DNA of 64,000 nt from Cymodocea nodosa (Eukaryota > Streptophyta > Magnoliopsida > Alismatales > Cymodoceaceae). The notes under the pieces were generated by a model that saw nothing but the letters and a program-made list of their open reading frames with translations, made no database searches and was not told the origin of the DNA. This document shows, piece after piece, positions 28,338-41,700 of this stretch. A program made the position numbers and the translations under genes. Where the stretch lies: the NCBI GenBank assembly GCA_036874045.1, contig CM072336.1:25867501-25931500 (forward strand). Reading direction: 5' to 3'. Numbering within the stretch: the first letter of the stretch is position 1; the number at the start of each line of letters is the position of its first letter.

Positions 28338-31300
28338 ATGGGTTCTAGATGGTCACCGTACGACAACAATGGAGGGTAGATCTCCCCAAGCCTTCCCTCT
28401 CTGTCTCTCTGAAGTCATCGATCGTCGCAGACAAGCTCGAATCCTAACCCTAAACCTACCCGTGAATTCGCAGGACTTGCGTGGCAATAGCGGGAGCGGA
28501 CTACTGCGTGGTGGCGGCGGACACCCGGATGTCAACCGGCTACAACATCCTCACCCGAGAGTACTCCAAGATCTCCGAACTGTACGCTTTCTTTCCTGCT
28601 CACCATCACTTTCCCTCCCGAGGAGAGGTTTTTTGTTTTTTCTCTCTCTTGGTATTTCGTTTTGATCGTGGTTTCGATATTCGTAGGAAATGATTCAAGC
28701 ATTGTAGAACGATGGGTTACTGAATTTCCGCACAATTATTCGGTCGCTTACGGTTTTTTTAATTTTGAATCATGGTTATACAGGATGCAGTATGGGCTGC
28801 TTTCACTACTCTTAAAGCACGGCTATATGTGCAACGCTTGAGTTTTTACCTAATTTTTTTCAAGTGGAAGATGGTAATGTGTACAGTTTGTTTCTGCAAC
28901 AAAGGTGCCTCTTCTATGTCGACTATGGATATATCATATTGAAGAAAGAAAAGGCTAAGATAGTCTCATCAGGATGGGCTACCTTGATTTGATGCCCGCC
29001 ATAAATGATGACAGGAAGATGGGTAAACATGTGGAGAACATAGAAGATGGCATCATCAAAGGGACACCACGCAATAGACAAAAATGTAGAATTTAGGAGA
29101 TATGAATAGAGTTTCTCACTTCGATACCATAATCTTCTTATGGTAGTATTGCTCACCCGATCTGAAACAGTCCATAATAAACATGTTGACTGATGCAATC
29201 ATGTGAGACAAGGCAAACGGTTGACCTGAATAAGTCGTGAAATAACCAAGTTTAATGGGGTGATCAGGATGAAAATAGCTGACTAATGATGTTATTAAGA
29301 AAACACAAGTCTGGTCTTGTATGGGTCATATACTGAATGTAATCAAATATCCTATAATATTCAGTACGATCAGGATGAAGTTTGCTCTCTAGCTGAAGAA
29401 ATGTAGATAGTTTTGTTGGTAGAGTTCTTACAGGTTTGGCATGAAGCATTTTGGTTTCTTTCATGACAAAAGTAGCGTATTAACTTTGGCAAAGAAAGAT
29501 ACCTGTGTCTTGGCGAAGAACTTCTATACCTAAAAAAATAATGTTGAAAGCCTAGGTCTTTCATGGAGAATTTCTTTCTTACATCAGATAATAGAGCATG
29601 CTTCCAGTTAAAATCATATCATCAATGTGCAGTACCAAATACATGGTATCTAGTTTTGATTTGTAAACAATTAAGGAGAGAGCCCTCACTGGAATGAAAG
29701 CCAAAGGATAGAAAATAATCACTGAACTTATTAAACTGTTAATAGAGTGTATAAATAAATGAATCCTTATATGGATCTTAGGGTTAAGATAAGTTAGGGT
29801 TTTTTATGGGTTTAGTCTTGCATTGCTTATCTTGTACTTGTTATCATTGTGTAGTCTCTATATTTAAAGACATTGTCTTGATTAATAGATTATTTTACTT
29901 CCATCATTTCTTGTTTTCACATGATATTAAAGTTTGGGTTTTCTAGAGAGCAAGAGTGAAGAGAAAAGCTCTTGTAGTGATCACCACCTTGTTGTAGTGG
30001 TGACAAAAAAACCTAAAGCTTAATCCTAGCTGTTCTTACTTCTCTCTCGTTTTCTCATCACCATTCTCCTTACAAAACATTAATCCACCAATTCCCATCT
30101 AGATCCAAGTCCCTTGTAACCTTAAGCCCTTGGGCCCTCTCCTAGGTTCTTCTCACTTGTGACCCTAACCCTCCTCCCATGGCCAACATTGACCCTTTTG
30201 AAGAGCACCTCTTGTAACATCACTAGCCTCTTCTAGAAGTCTTACACGCTGCTGTCATCTCTAGCCACCGTTGTCAGCTATTATTGTAGCTATCATCACA
30301 ATACCTGCCATTGACTTGACCTCCTCAACCCATCACACCCTCCGAGCTTCTTGTTGGCATCTCTAGAAGACTCTCCTTATTGAATTGTTACACCACCATT
30401 CACTGCCATTGACCACTGCTCCTAGAGTCCTTCCCACCCCCTTTGTTCTACCTCCTCAAATCTAGGTGGATGAAATGGATAACAGTGAGACAGTGAGACA
30501 TTATTGATTCTCTCCCTCTTCTTCCTCCTACCCTTACTATTGGACTGGGGTGGAGAAAAGGTGAGATTGAAGCTTTGTAGAGCATGATCTCAATGCAACA
30601 AAAAAGATATAATCCATTTGAGTGCTACTTTGTTGGAAGTGTGAACCAGTTTTAGGGTTTTGAGATGCAAGATTGAAGAACAAAAAGGGGAGAGAGAGGC
30701 ACACGCACAATATTTGTTTTAAAAAAGAGAGATAGAGAGAGCACATGATTACTTAAAGAAGGAAAAAGAAGAGGGGGAGAGAGAAAAAGAAAGGAGAAAG
30801 GACTTTTGAAATAAAAGTGTCAAAAAATGATGGAAGTTGAAAAAAGGAAAGAAAAAAGGAAAAAATTATCAATACATCTATTGTCAACATCTAATGTCAA
30901 CATCTAATTTGTCTTCTTGTTTCTTATGAGTTTTGACATTGAAGTAATCATATTTTGTCAATATAATATTGCTTTCCACAAGATAAGTCTTGATGCTGGA
31001 CAATGTTGTTTCATCATTACTTTTAGATAGTTTGATGATGGTTGTACATGGATTAATTTTTGTGGGAACTCGTATATGTGTCTTTCATTATTTGTAGGTA
31101 CTTTTTATTATTGACTGAGTCTAATAATGTTAACAACCTTTTGAGCTTGCTAAACATTTGTAATATATATTGTTGTTGACTGAGTTAAGTGCAAAAGATT
31201 GAGTCAATTTATTGATGTTCATGCCTACTTGTTATGCAGTCGAAAAAGACTTTTTCCTGCTTGCATACTGATGTTACCTATTTATTGCTGCTATCCCTAC

Positions 31301-33944
31301 TACAACTATTATGGTTCCTGCTTGTTTAGTATTTGCTATAGTTGTTTGTGTTTATTTTGTTAGTTATTGTTATATTTGAGTTTATTGTAAGTTAGATATC
31401 TTAGATGTTATAGTTTGAGGGAGAGTGCTAGAATATATGAATAAATAAATCCTTATATGGGTCTTAGGGTTCAGATAAGTATAGTTTCTTATGGATTTAG
31501 TCCCACATTACTTGTCTTTTACTTATTCTCATTATGTAGTTTCTATCTATAGAGACACTATCTTTATTAATAGATTATTCTATGTCCATAATTTCTTAGC
31601 TTCATATAAACCAAGATTGGGGGCTTGTTTTAAACAATAGATTATTTACTTGAGTTGACACAACTTGGGTGAGTTTCCTTTGAATCTATGAGATTGCAAC
31701 ATAAAAAAAATTTCTCTAAGATCACCATGTCAAAAGCATTTTTTACATCTAACTGCTTGATCTTTTTCATCTTTTAACAGTGACAAGATTTAAAACATTA
31801 CGAATGGTGCTAACTGTAACAACCAGGGAGAACGTTTCAATAAAATCCACCGCTCCTTGCTTAGATACATTGGTAACTAACTTAGCTTTAAGTCTTTAAA
31901 GTTTGCCACATGAATTAAGCTTAGTTTTAAAAATCCATTTTGAATTTATGACATGCATGTTCTTTTCTCTCAGAACTAAAACACAGGTGTTATCTTTAAG
32001 AGCTTCCATGGCTGATTTCCAACCATCATAGGCAAGAGCTTAAGCTGCATAGGTAAGGAGAGTGAAAATCTTGAAGCACAACAGGAGTAATATATTCATT
32101 AAATAAATAGTATTGATGAAGCATTTATTCCAATACTTCTTAGAAATCCCACTTTAATACATTTAAGGTCAAGAAATCTTCTGAAACCTTGAGAATCAAC
32201 CAAGCCAAGAATCTATGTTTCCCAATAACAGGTAATTTGACATACCTAGCTTTAGTGAGATAAAATTGGAGATGTTGACATTGATTGGATATGGGTAATC
32301 TTCCTCTCCATTTCCTCCTTTCTTCCCATGAGTAATCTGCATGGGAGATTCTTCTTCCTTCATTGGATCGTAAGCTTTGCTATCATGAGAAGATGAAACT
32401 CACAAAGAAAATCGCATTGCAGAGAGAATGAAGAAAGCACTGGGTGAACGAGAAGGAAAAGTGATGGTACTTGTTGATCACTCACCTTTCGCATTATATA
32501 GGGAATAATTTGTTACCAAACACAATATCTTATACAGCTGGACCAAGTAGAGCTTGCCACATCTTACACCTAATCATAACAACCTAACAATATGATGAGG
32601 TGGCAATACAAGAGAATGATTACAATGGAGCCTAACAGTCTCCAATAATAATGCTCTTAAAACCTAACACGTTTAAATCTCTCTTGCAAGGTAAAATACA
32701 ATTTAGAAAAAATTAAACGTGATAAATTTTCTTGCAAGAAGCATTCTTTTTTCCAACTCATCTATGAAGATAAGGCTGGGTATAATCAGACATTTTTCAA
32801 ATCGTTCATGAGAATCTCATTCATTGGGTTTGTCCTTTTTAAGCATTTTTCTCATATCCTATTTTATTTGAGAATTTCTTGCTGTTCTGACCCCTGACAA
32901 GGAATAACTAGACAGTGATTTGGAGATGCCATATGTGTAGCAACTAACAATTTTTCTATGATCTTTTACAGTGCGGACAAATGTGTCTTGGCTTCATCAG
33001 GTTTCCAAGCTGATGTGAAGGCTCTTCAGAAAGTTTTAGCAGCAAGGCACTTGGTGAGACTGTAAAATTGTTGAAGTTATCAAATTATGGGATGGAATGT
33101 ATAGCTGTTACATGTGCAATATGCTTCACTTTATTTGCTTATCTTTTTGACTTGTAAGTTTTGTTTCGCTGCAGTTCTATCAACATCAGCATAACAAACA
33201 GATGGGCTGTCCTGCCATGGGTCATCTCCTCTCCAACCTGCTGTATTACAAACGTTTCTTCCCTTATTATACATTCAATGTGCTAGGTGGCCTGGACAAT
33301 GAAGGTGGTGTTTCACTTAAAGCTAGTGTAACTTTTGCTTCTAACAGGAATATTACAGCTTTATCTCCTAATTCCTTTTCAGGTAAGGGCTGTGTATTCA
33401 CATATGATGCTGTTGGTTCCTATGAGAGGGTTGGTTACAGCACTCAGGGGAGTGGCTCCTCTCTCATTATGCCGGTGTTGGATAACATGCTTAAGTCTCC
33501 TAGCCCACTCTTGCTTCCTGCCAAGGTTAGAGCTGCAACCTACAATCCAACGAACTTAAGCTGATCTCTCCATGTGATTATTATTGCTATTGTTTTTGAA
33601 CTAAAAGAAAACTTGTACCATGTAGGACGCAGTGACATCATTATCGGAAGCTGAAGCAATCGATTTGGTAAAAGATGTTTTTGCATCGGCAACTGAAAGG
33701 GATATATACACTGTAAGTTCCCAATGAACATTGCTTGCAGTAACTAGTTTTTCCCTTCAAGATATTTCATATTATGAATATTTTATACTTATTACTATTT
33801 TCCCTTTATACTTATTGCATTTCAAATGTTCACAGTCACACTCGCTGTACATCTTTTGTATCAATGCAGGGGGACAAAGTGGAGATGATCATAATTAACG
33901 CCTCAGGCACCCGAAGAGAGTATGTAGACATGCGGAAGGACTGA
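28338..33944 (+). CDS. PBF1: 20S proteasome subunit beta type-1 (beta-6)
   Basis: A structural beta-ring subunit of the 20S proteasome core. Seven exons: 28338-28375, 28474-28581, 32972-33053, 33175-33304, 33383-33525, 33626-33712, 33870-33944; joined in frame, 220 aa, close to the family norm. N-terminus [13 protein letters not shown] then [20 protein letters not shown] and [12 protein letters not shown]. Middle: [29 protein letters not shown] and [14 protein letters not shown]-terminal half: [32 protein letters not shown] and [11 protein letters not shown]. The N-terminal catalytic Thr of beta-1, -2 and -5 is absent, as expected for beta-6. Intron 2 is 4.4 kb because of retroelement insertions. 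Intron 4 (33305-33382) is 78 nt, a multiple of three, with no in-frame stop. Converges on NRPA1, 1.8 kb away. Confidence 0.95.
28935..32637 (-). mobile_element. Decayed Ty1/copia element in PBF1 intron 2, split by a nested insertion
   Basis: Read on the minus strand. A 5' LTR of about 252 bp (32637-32386) begins TGTTAGGC, carries a TATATAA box and ends CTTCTCA. It is followed by a primer-binding site TGATAGCAAAGCTTACG, resembling the copia initiator-Met-tRNA site TGGTATCAGAGC. A short Gag start ([10 protein letters not shown] then SNYLL) jumps by deletion to the reverse transcriptase: [38 protein letters not shown] and IYCLKQAP near 31630. The domain continues at 29736 ([31 protein letters not shown]) and ends in RNase H-like sequence near 28940. 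Frameshifts and stops are frequent. No 3' LTR is visible, so the 3' end is lost. It is antisense to PBF1. Confidence 0.85.
29737..31606 (+). mobile_element. Short non-autonomous LTR retrotransposon nested in the copia element
   Basis: LTRs at 29737-29921 (185 bp, TGTTAATAG to GTTTTCACA) and 31426-31606 (181 bp, TGCTAGAAT to AGCTTCATA) share AATCCTTATATGG, TCTTAGGGTT, GTCTCTATATTTA versus GTTTCTATCTATA and TTAATAGATTATT. A primer-binding site TGATATTAAAGTTTGG directly follows the 5' LTR and a purine tract TTTGAGGGAGAG precedes the 3' LTR. The 5-bp target duplication TAAAC flanks both ends (29732-29736 and 31607-31611). The 1.5-kb interior has no integrase, reverse transcriptase or RNase H sequence. 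It interrupts the older element's reverse transcriptase, between LKQAP and the IDDM motif. Either a TRIM/LARD-like element or an internally deleted copia. Confidence 0.85.
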
Positions 33945-35719
33945 TGGATGCCGAGAAATGACATCCGAGGGTCCTACCCATTGGTTCCTTTGCCATGGAT
34001 ACTCGTGCATTTCTCAAGCATCTAAAGGGTTTTTAAAGAACTTTTTGCAATGTTTAGACACAATGCCGAACATCTTGTTTAATATCATTTGTTCTAGATG
34101 ATGACAATATTATGCTTTCGCTCCTCAAAAAGGTCTGCCATCAGGCCCATTAGCAGAGAACAAAGTAACCTGACTGAATAATCCGTGCCAGGACATTATT
34201 TCACGCAGGAAACCTAGTTTATCCCTCATTGTTCATCGAGTAATTTGACGGCATTAGGTAATTTAGTCTCCATGAAATGGGTGTTGATATAGAGGCTTTA
34301 GTTTAAAAATGTCACATCAAGGTATATGGTACTTCTCTCTTATTTTCTTTCATTGCACCTGAGGTTTAAGTCAGCATGTTACAAAAATTATTTTTAGAAT
34401 TCTTGTTCAAGAAAGGGTAATAAGAGTGAACGATTAAACTATTTAATTAACGCTAACGTTCTTTAGTCAAACTTAGGGATTGACCGCATAAGAGAAACTT
34501 TTGAGGGTGGGCTCGACAAATTGATTTTATTTGATATTATTGCCCAAGAAATTATGACTTATATATACTAGGGATATAATTAAAATCATTCTCAACACAT
34601 TTACAAGATATTTGATCACTTAAATTAAACTATCAATGAATGAATCACGTCAATCTCACCTTTGTAAGAAGATCTCGCATCATTTGCCTTTACATGATGT
34701 GAGCATTGGTGGTACATCGATTCATTAGAATTTTTACATTGGGATACGGTAATTTGAATGCTGAAGAGTAGAGAGATGATCGGGCTTTAGGTATCATCAA
34801 TGCCAATGATGATAATAGTTGTCAAATGACATCATCGTCGCCGATGTTACAAACAAAGCGATTAAGGATGAAATCAAATAATAAAGTTTTTTATTATTAT
34901 AATATTTATCCTTTAAATTCATTATTATATTCTTGTAATGTCAGCTTCTGACTTTTTGATTGTCTGAGAAAATAATGGTGAAGTCAATAAATGATTTAAC
35001 CTTTGAAACCATGGTAAGACTATACTTTCTAACAAGAAACATGAGACACTCGAATCTTTTGAAATAATAAAGTTAAAATCAAGGTTTCAGGTTTGCACCA
35101 ATCGGACAAAATTTTCTTCGACGAATCATCATGATTAATCGGACACAGTTGGACCCAAATCAACCCACGTTAAAACGATTTGCACCAATTAGCTTCAGCG
35201 ATCGCTTCTTTGATCAACCCAATTATTCGAGAAGCAATTTATCAACTGATGAAACGGTTCGATTCTAAAAATATTGCTTGGCATACAAAGAGAGCCAAGG
35301 GCTTCTTCTTCGCCTATGTTTGACAAGTATCATTAAAGCAATAACACAAATGTTAAATGTTTTCTATTGATAATGAAGTATGGATGAACTATATATCCCA
35401 TTTTCGATATCATACACACCACACGTTGACGCTTCTCCTTTTAAGTATCCGACACTCGCATCAAAATTCTCTTGTACCAAGACATCATGATAAACAAATT
35501 AACATCATTTTGTTCCCATGATATTAGGCAGACTTAGAATTGAAGAAAAGCAGGCCTTAAATACAACACATTTCAAAAAAATAAATTGAATAGTCAGTCT
35601 TTATCAAAAAAATAAATACATTGTCCACACGCTCAAAGAAGCATGACTTCCAAAAAAATAGCTTTCAAAAATTGCACAAAATTTATGATTGTCTGTTAGG
35701 CTCGAACATGTAATCTCCA
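33945..35719. other. Intergenic between convergent PBF1 and NRPA1
   Basis: Holds the two 3' UTRs. AT-rich, with no reading frame, RNA gene or repeat that I can support. Confidence 0.5.
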
Positions 35720-38700
35720 TCACAGCTGTATATCTTGAAGCAAGCCAAAGCAGCCTGTTCCCATCTTGGTTGGTTGGCCAAGGCAAATGCTTGCAGAGGG
35801 GCATTCAAGCCTGTCCACTTCCCCATGAAGTGCTGCCTCCACAACAAATTTTGTTGCCGTTTCAAAGGTGATTTTCCCAAAGGGGGATGTGCCATAACTA
35901 GTCATAGCAGTCCTGTTCATCGCTCTATAGTCACCATTGAAAGTCATGAAATCCGCAATTAGTGTAAGGTGCCGGATATCCACAGATATTCCATATGCTT
36001 TAAATACATAATTCACCTCCTGTATGATTGCTGCCCTAGCGGCCTCGACACCATATGTTCTGAGGATTGCAGATATATCGTTTGTGGAGATCTGGGTGAT
36101 ATCCAAGTATTCTTCTAAATCCCAAAATGTGGAAAAGTTGACCCCTGCAGTCTGAAGCTTATACGTCTCGATGCCATCCTTGGCTTCCTTAATCGCAGAA
36201 CACTGATCAATTTTGCTCGACTGTTTTACATACACGGCTTTTGCTGTTCTCTGAGCAATCTGCAAGGAAAAGGAAATCAAGGTAAGATGGATTTTGCAGC
36301 AAATGTGAAAACCAAATCACGTTGGAGTTGAAGAATAATTATCAGCAAAAAACAATTTCAACGGAAGACACTAACTTTCCTTTCGAAATTCAAGAATGGG
36401 AATATACCTCTGCTAATAAAACATGAGGTTCGTTTCTAAATTGAAGATGCACTTCAAAATCTAGTCCTCTTGTTTCTACAAAAACTACTCTTTCAAGTTC
36501 TTTTTTCTTTCGTTTCAATGGAGATGTCTTCTTTCCAGCATCAGGCTTTTGCCTTCTTTTAGTCCCTGCCTCTGTAGTAGGTTGCACCTTTGACAAGCTT
36601 TCAGGCTCATCATCATCTGAAGGGTCATGCGACACTTCTGCCATGGTGTGGTCCATGACAGCTCCAGCTTGATCAACTTCACTTTCAGATCCAGAGCGCT
36701 GACCACAATCGTCCTCATTAATGTCATCGGCCATGATAGAGCCCTTTTTAACATCATCATCATCGTCATATTCCACCTCATCACAGGCCTGCATTTTTCT
36801 TTTTTGAGCATCAGCACCTTGATCTTCAGCAGTTTCCTCATCACCACTGCTGCCATCATAGTTAACTTCCCCCTTGTCAGCATCCTCTTCATCTTCCCCT
36901 TTTACTAAGCTACTTTCTTCCTTGCTTGAGGCCATTTTAATGCCACTAATCTTAGCTAATGTTCCTAAATGTCTCTTAATTGAAGAATCCAATGCTGGAA
37001 CAAAGTCATCCTCCAAGGTTTTCTGGCATATTTCCAATGTTACACCTGAACATTCAGGGTACAGTTCTGGGGGATAAAGCCTCATCTTCAGCTTATAAAC
37101 AGTAGTCACTTCACAATTTGATACACAGAATGGGACAACACAGACTTCAATGCTCTCCACAATATCGGCTACAGTTATTCTCCTCAATTTTGAAGCAAGA
37201 GACTCTGCATCTTGCCTACAAGTACATCAGCAAAGAAAACATATAAACCACTTGTTCCAGATTTAACAAAAAAAAAGAATAGTTGGAACATCAGAATATC
37301 AATCCTGTAGTAATGATAGCCAGTTAAAATATCAAATGAAACCTTCAAAACATGAAATAAAATCTATACATGTATAATTAAAAAATTGCTAGTGTCAACA
37401 ACAGCCATGATGTAGCTGAGCTGGATCTTCACAGACTACTATTCAGGCCTAGTTAGAAAAAATTTGAATATTTTGACAAAAAATTAATGTTCTAATATTC
37501 AGTATATTTTGCAGTGTTACAATATGACTACTCATCCACATGAACCATTGGGAAGCATCCGGGATTGTCTAAAATTTAAGTGTGCTGAGTATCATGTTGT
37601 ATATCAGACACAAAAGACCTATGCCTCAAGAGAGAACAATCATGTATAAATGGTAGTGGGTGCTAAAGAACCAATTCTCCAACAGTAAAACACCATGCAA
37701 CAATAAAAACGACACGGTATAAAAAAAACAGCACGTACTTACAACTTTCATCAACGTTATGATCAAATGACTCAAATAAAATATACTTGCTTACCATGTC
37801 AATTCCTTACGCAACGGACAAGTCATAAGCGGTGTTCGAATTTTTTCTTTTGCATTCATTAGGATCTCTTGCAAACGTGGAATTCCTAGCGTCACATTGA
37901 CATCTCCTCGACCAGCAAGATGAAAAGTGTTTAGTCTGGTTGAACAAAGAACTAGTTATTTAACAAAACTTTAATGAAAATTAAGGATACAGTGATGAAA
38001 ATAAAACATGTTCTATTTCAAGAGATGTTTGTATATAAATAGGACAAACATGGGAATTACCATAATGATAATACTGAAACTAAGAACCGAGGTGCTGGTT
38101 GCAGTAATAGCAAAAAATAATCTAGAGCAGCAGCTAGAAACATGGTCAATCCAAGACTACAATTGTGTATTTCAGTACAATCAATATTGAAAACTTGAAA
38201 ATTTCAATATTGAAATAAGTACAAATCATATAAATGGTAGAATTTGGAATTTATTGCCAGGATAGGATTTTGCCAAATTACTTCAGTCACAGTGGTCTAA
38301 GAAAACTAACTTCTGGAAAAGTTTGACTCACAGTTACCTTTAACTTTATGATAACCCCAGGTCTATAACATGATGAAAATTTTATTTTTCTTGAACCATT
38401 AAAACAGTGGTACTGCACCACAACACTCAAACCATGGGTTGCAGAATCCAACCCATGCCCCCCTCAGCACACACACAATCTCAAGAACCGCAGATTCTGC
38501 TGTTAAGGTATCTGGTGCTGGGTAACATGATTTTTTTTGTAACACTCTATACATGCTAAGTACACGATCAAATAAAGGATGCTTACCATCCTACCAGATA
38601 ATTTTCTAATCCGGTACAGGTAAAATAAGCATGTGAACTGGCATTGAAGGTGTGTGATCTGAGGTAACTCTACTGACTTTTTAAATAGTGCTTATCATAA

Positions 38701-41700
38701 GATCATTTACAGAATTCTTTATATATGGATATACGGGGTAAATGGACATCGATATATCAGTTATCCCCAATATATATGTGCTAATTAATAATGAATATGA
38801 TATCTCATTTTCTCTCAACGTCAACAATAAGTTATATAGCATGGTAAAGAGAATCATCCCTAAATTTTTATATAAATAGAGAAATTTTATGGAGATCACT
38901 TAGTGAAGAAGTCATTTTCCTTGTTCATATAGTTTTTTTAAAAAAAACACTTTTCTAGGTTTCAAACCTATAACCAATGTCATAATGAAGAAGCATTACA
39001 GTTGCTTGAGGCCTACCTTGACTTAAAATATTAATAAAACATAAAAATGCAACGAGATTGGTTGTCCAATATCAAGTTATATATTGATTTTTTTCTTGTG
39101 CATTTAAAATTTCATTAAATTTTATTTAATATTCCTTTATTTTGTATATTACATCTTTTTTATTAAGCCAAATATATCAATCAATAATTACAAATTATAA
39201 TTTAACATCTAAGTAATTATTTACTTATGGTGCACAGTTTTCTAGTTCACAAGATGCCTTAAGTTAAAGCTTGAGCACTTTAACAAAGACAATAGAACTC
39301 AGAAGCATGAAACAAACTAAAAAAAGAAGAGGAAGAAGAAAGAAGGCAAAAAGTAAATGGGCAATTCAAAAACAAACAGGAAAACATAGTCCAATGAAGA
39401 ACTGCAACAATGAAACAATAAAAAGCTTAGTTTTAAATAGTTAGAGCAAAATAAAGGAAAAATATAGCTGAAAAACTCACGTCATCTGAGTTGTTTGTTC
39501 CCCCAATGATTGGGAAGCAAGCACACCAACAGCTTCTCCAGGCTGGGCAAGGCTTTTTAAATATTTTGCCATCAGTATTTTCGTGAGATATTTTTCTTTC
39601 TTCAGTCTAAGCAATTCACGCTGTTTTCTTGACAGTTTCACTAGAAAATTTTCTGCTTTCTTTTTAAGTCCAGGAGGGATTTCCTGAAGATAACCATTGG
39701 ATTTTGATAAATCCATGTCCTCAAATTTGTTTTTAAGCCCTTCTAGAATTACTTCACGATTCTGCAAAAGAAGTGCTACCATGTAATGAAACAAGATATT
39801 GGGAGATTATAACCATTTTAAAACAAATTGATTTAAAATGAGATTTAGAAGGCCTAAAGTTTACAGCAGCAAGGGCTTCAAATTGGTTAAGGAAGCTTGT
39901 CTGGTGGACGTCAACTCCATCTTCCCCATATATGAATTGGATAACAGAGCCATCCACATCCCGAACTGTATGATCATAAGATACTTTCAAGGATTCTAGA
40001 TTTTTTATCAGGCATCTTTGAAGATACCCACTCCGTGATGTCTTGATAGCAGTGTCAACCAAGCTGATTAGAAACGAAACAATAACAATTAGCAGTGCTA
40101 GTTTTTATTTTATATGGTCATTTGCAAAGAAAGCTACACATGCATGATTGTGTTAGTATTTTTATTATTTTGTAAATTTGAAATGCATAAAACATACTGT
40201 ATTACTATATAAACATGGCAGTTTTTAATGAATACTTTTAAGCAGAACTATGCACTAAATTAAAAACAATTGACTGACAATAAATCATGAACAACTGAGT
40301 TATATTTATGTACATTGCAATCTGAGTCCAAAAATTATTTGGTTAAAAATAGTCAAAAAGGATTTAAAATTAATATGTAAGGGACGAAGACATTTTGAGC
40401 TACATATGATGACTGAGGTAGATATGCTTGTGGAGTTGAATATGTAGGTTGGGGGGTTCATAAGGAAGCTGATAGAAAGAATGACATGAACCATAATAAC
40501 CTGTGTTGCTGGTAATGGTTGTGAACTTGTCTGTGGATAGTTAAGGATTAAAGCTGCCCCATTCATTTTGATTCTGACAATGTCCAATAGCTTGACTTGG
40601 ATATGGATCATAGGAGTAGGATGAACTAGTTCTAGATCAGACGCAAATCAAGTTCATAAGAGAGCCCCATTTATAACCATTTTCATATGAATCAACAACA
40701 GTAGAGCATCAAAACCATGTAATATGCCACAGATTGGCTTCTTGGAACCCATTTGAGATAAAATTTCATCAAAAATAGGAACACATGTAAGACCTTTAAA
40801 AGGGAAAAAAAAGGTCAAAAGTGAGAGAGAATGTTAAAATAGTTCTATATTGAAAACAAGACTTCAAACAAAATATATAATAAACGAGCCACCAATCTTA
40901 ACTATTTGGTTTTGAGTTATATGTCCACATTTTCACAATATCAAATAAATAATTTCCATACCAGAAAGATTATTTTTGTTGATGGCATTAGTTGCAAATA
41001 ACAATATCATTGTTATTTATACAATTCACTAAGGGAAAGATGGGAAAAAGTTATATTATGGTTGGCATTTTTCAAAAAACTTCTTTCCTCAAGCTTTTCA
41101 AAAGTACCATTTTTAGTTTAAAAAACATCAAGAAAAAGATTTACGTTTAGAAAAATGCCAAAAAAATTTATGACATGATTGAGCATTTTTCACAAAATAG
41201 GTAAGAGAAGAAAAGGGAAAACCCTAGATATGCTTATGGAATTAAACATCAACACATTTAGATAGAATTCACTAACTTGTGTTAGTTTTTTGAATTTCTG
41301 AACATCGGAACCAACATCAGCATAATAATTTGTAAACAAAAGTGATTTTCTTTATTATATTTCTATAATAGATATGCTTATGTTAACATGCATTGCTCAA
41401 ATTTTCAGCATACCAAAGTCTGATAGAAAATAGAAGTTGAATTCCTTAGATACACAACATGGAAAATCTAACGTGTATCCCAGCCGAAGCCAATGATAGT
41501 TTCAGATGCAGTTTAGATTACTTATTTACCTATTTTTGAAATATAAAGTCATGTCTCTAAGCAAGCCCACGCCCTTAGATTCACAATTTGTGCACTTCGT
41601 AAATTCAGAAATTTTATTAAATAAAGTGTTCCTTTTCACCCATCTATACTGATATTGGGAATTGGTACCACAAAGCCAAACTCTTAAAATCTTACCCTTC

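Noticed and set aside
33202..33564. A continuous 120-codon frame as a single PBF1 exon
   Set aside because: The middle 78 bases have GT and AG ends and no counterpart in the family, so I treat them as an intron that happens to be open.
36515..36908. Open frames overlapping the acidic NRPA1 exon on both strands
   Set aside because: GAT/GAA-rich codon runs give open frames in other frames and on the other strand; only the minus-strand frame of NRPA1 is conserved.
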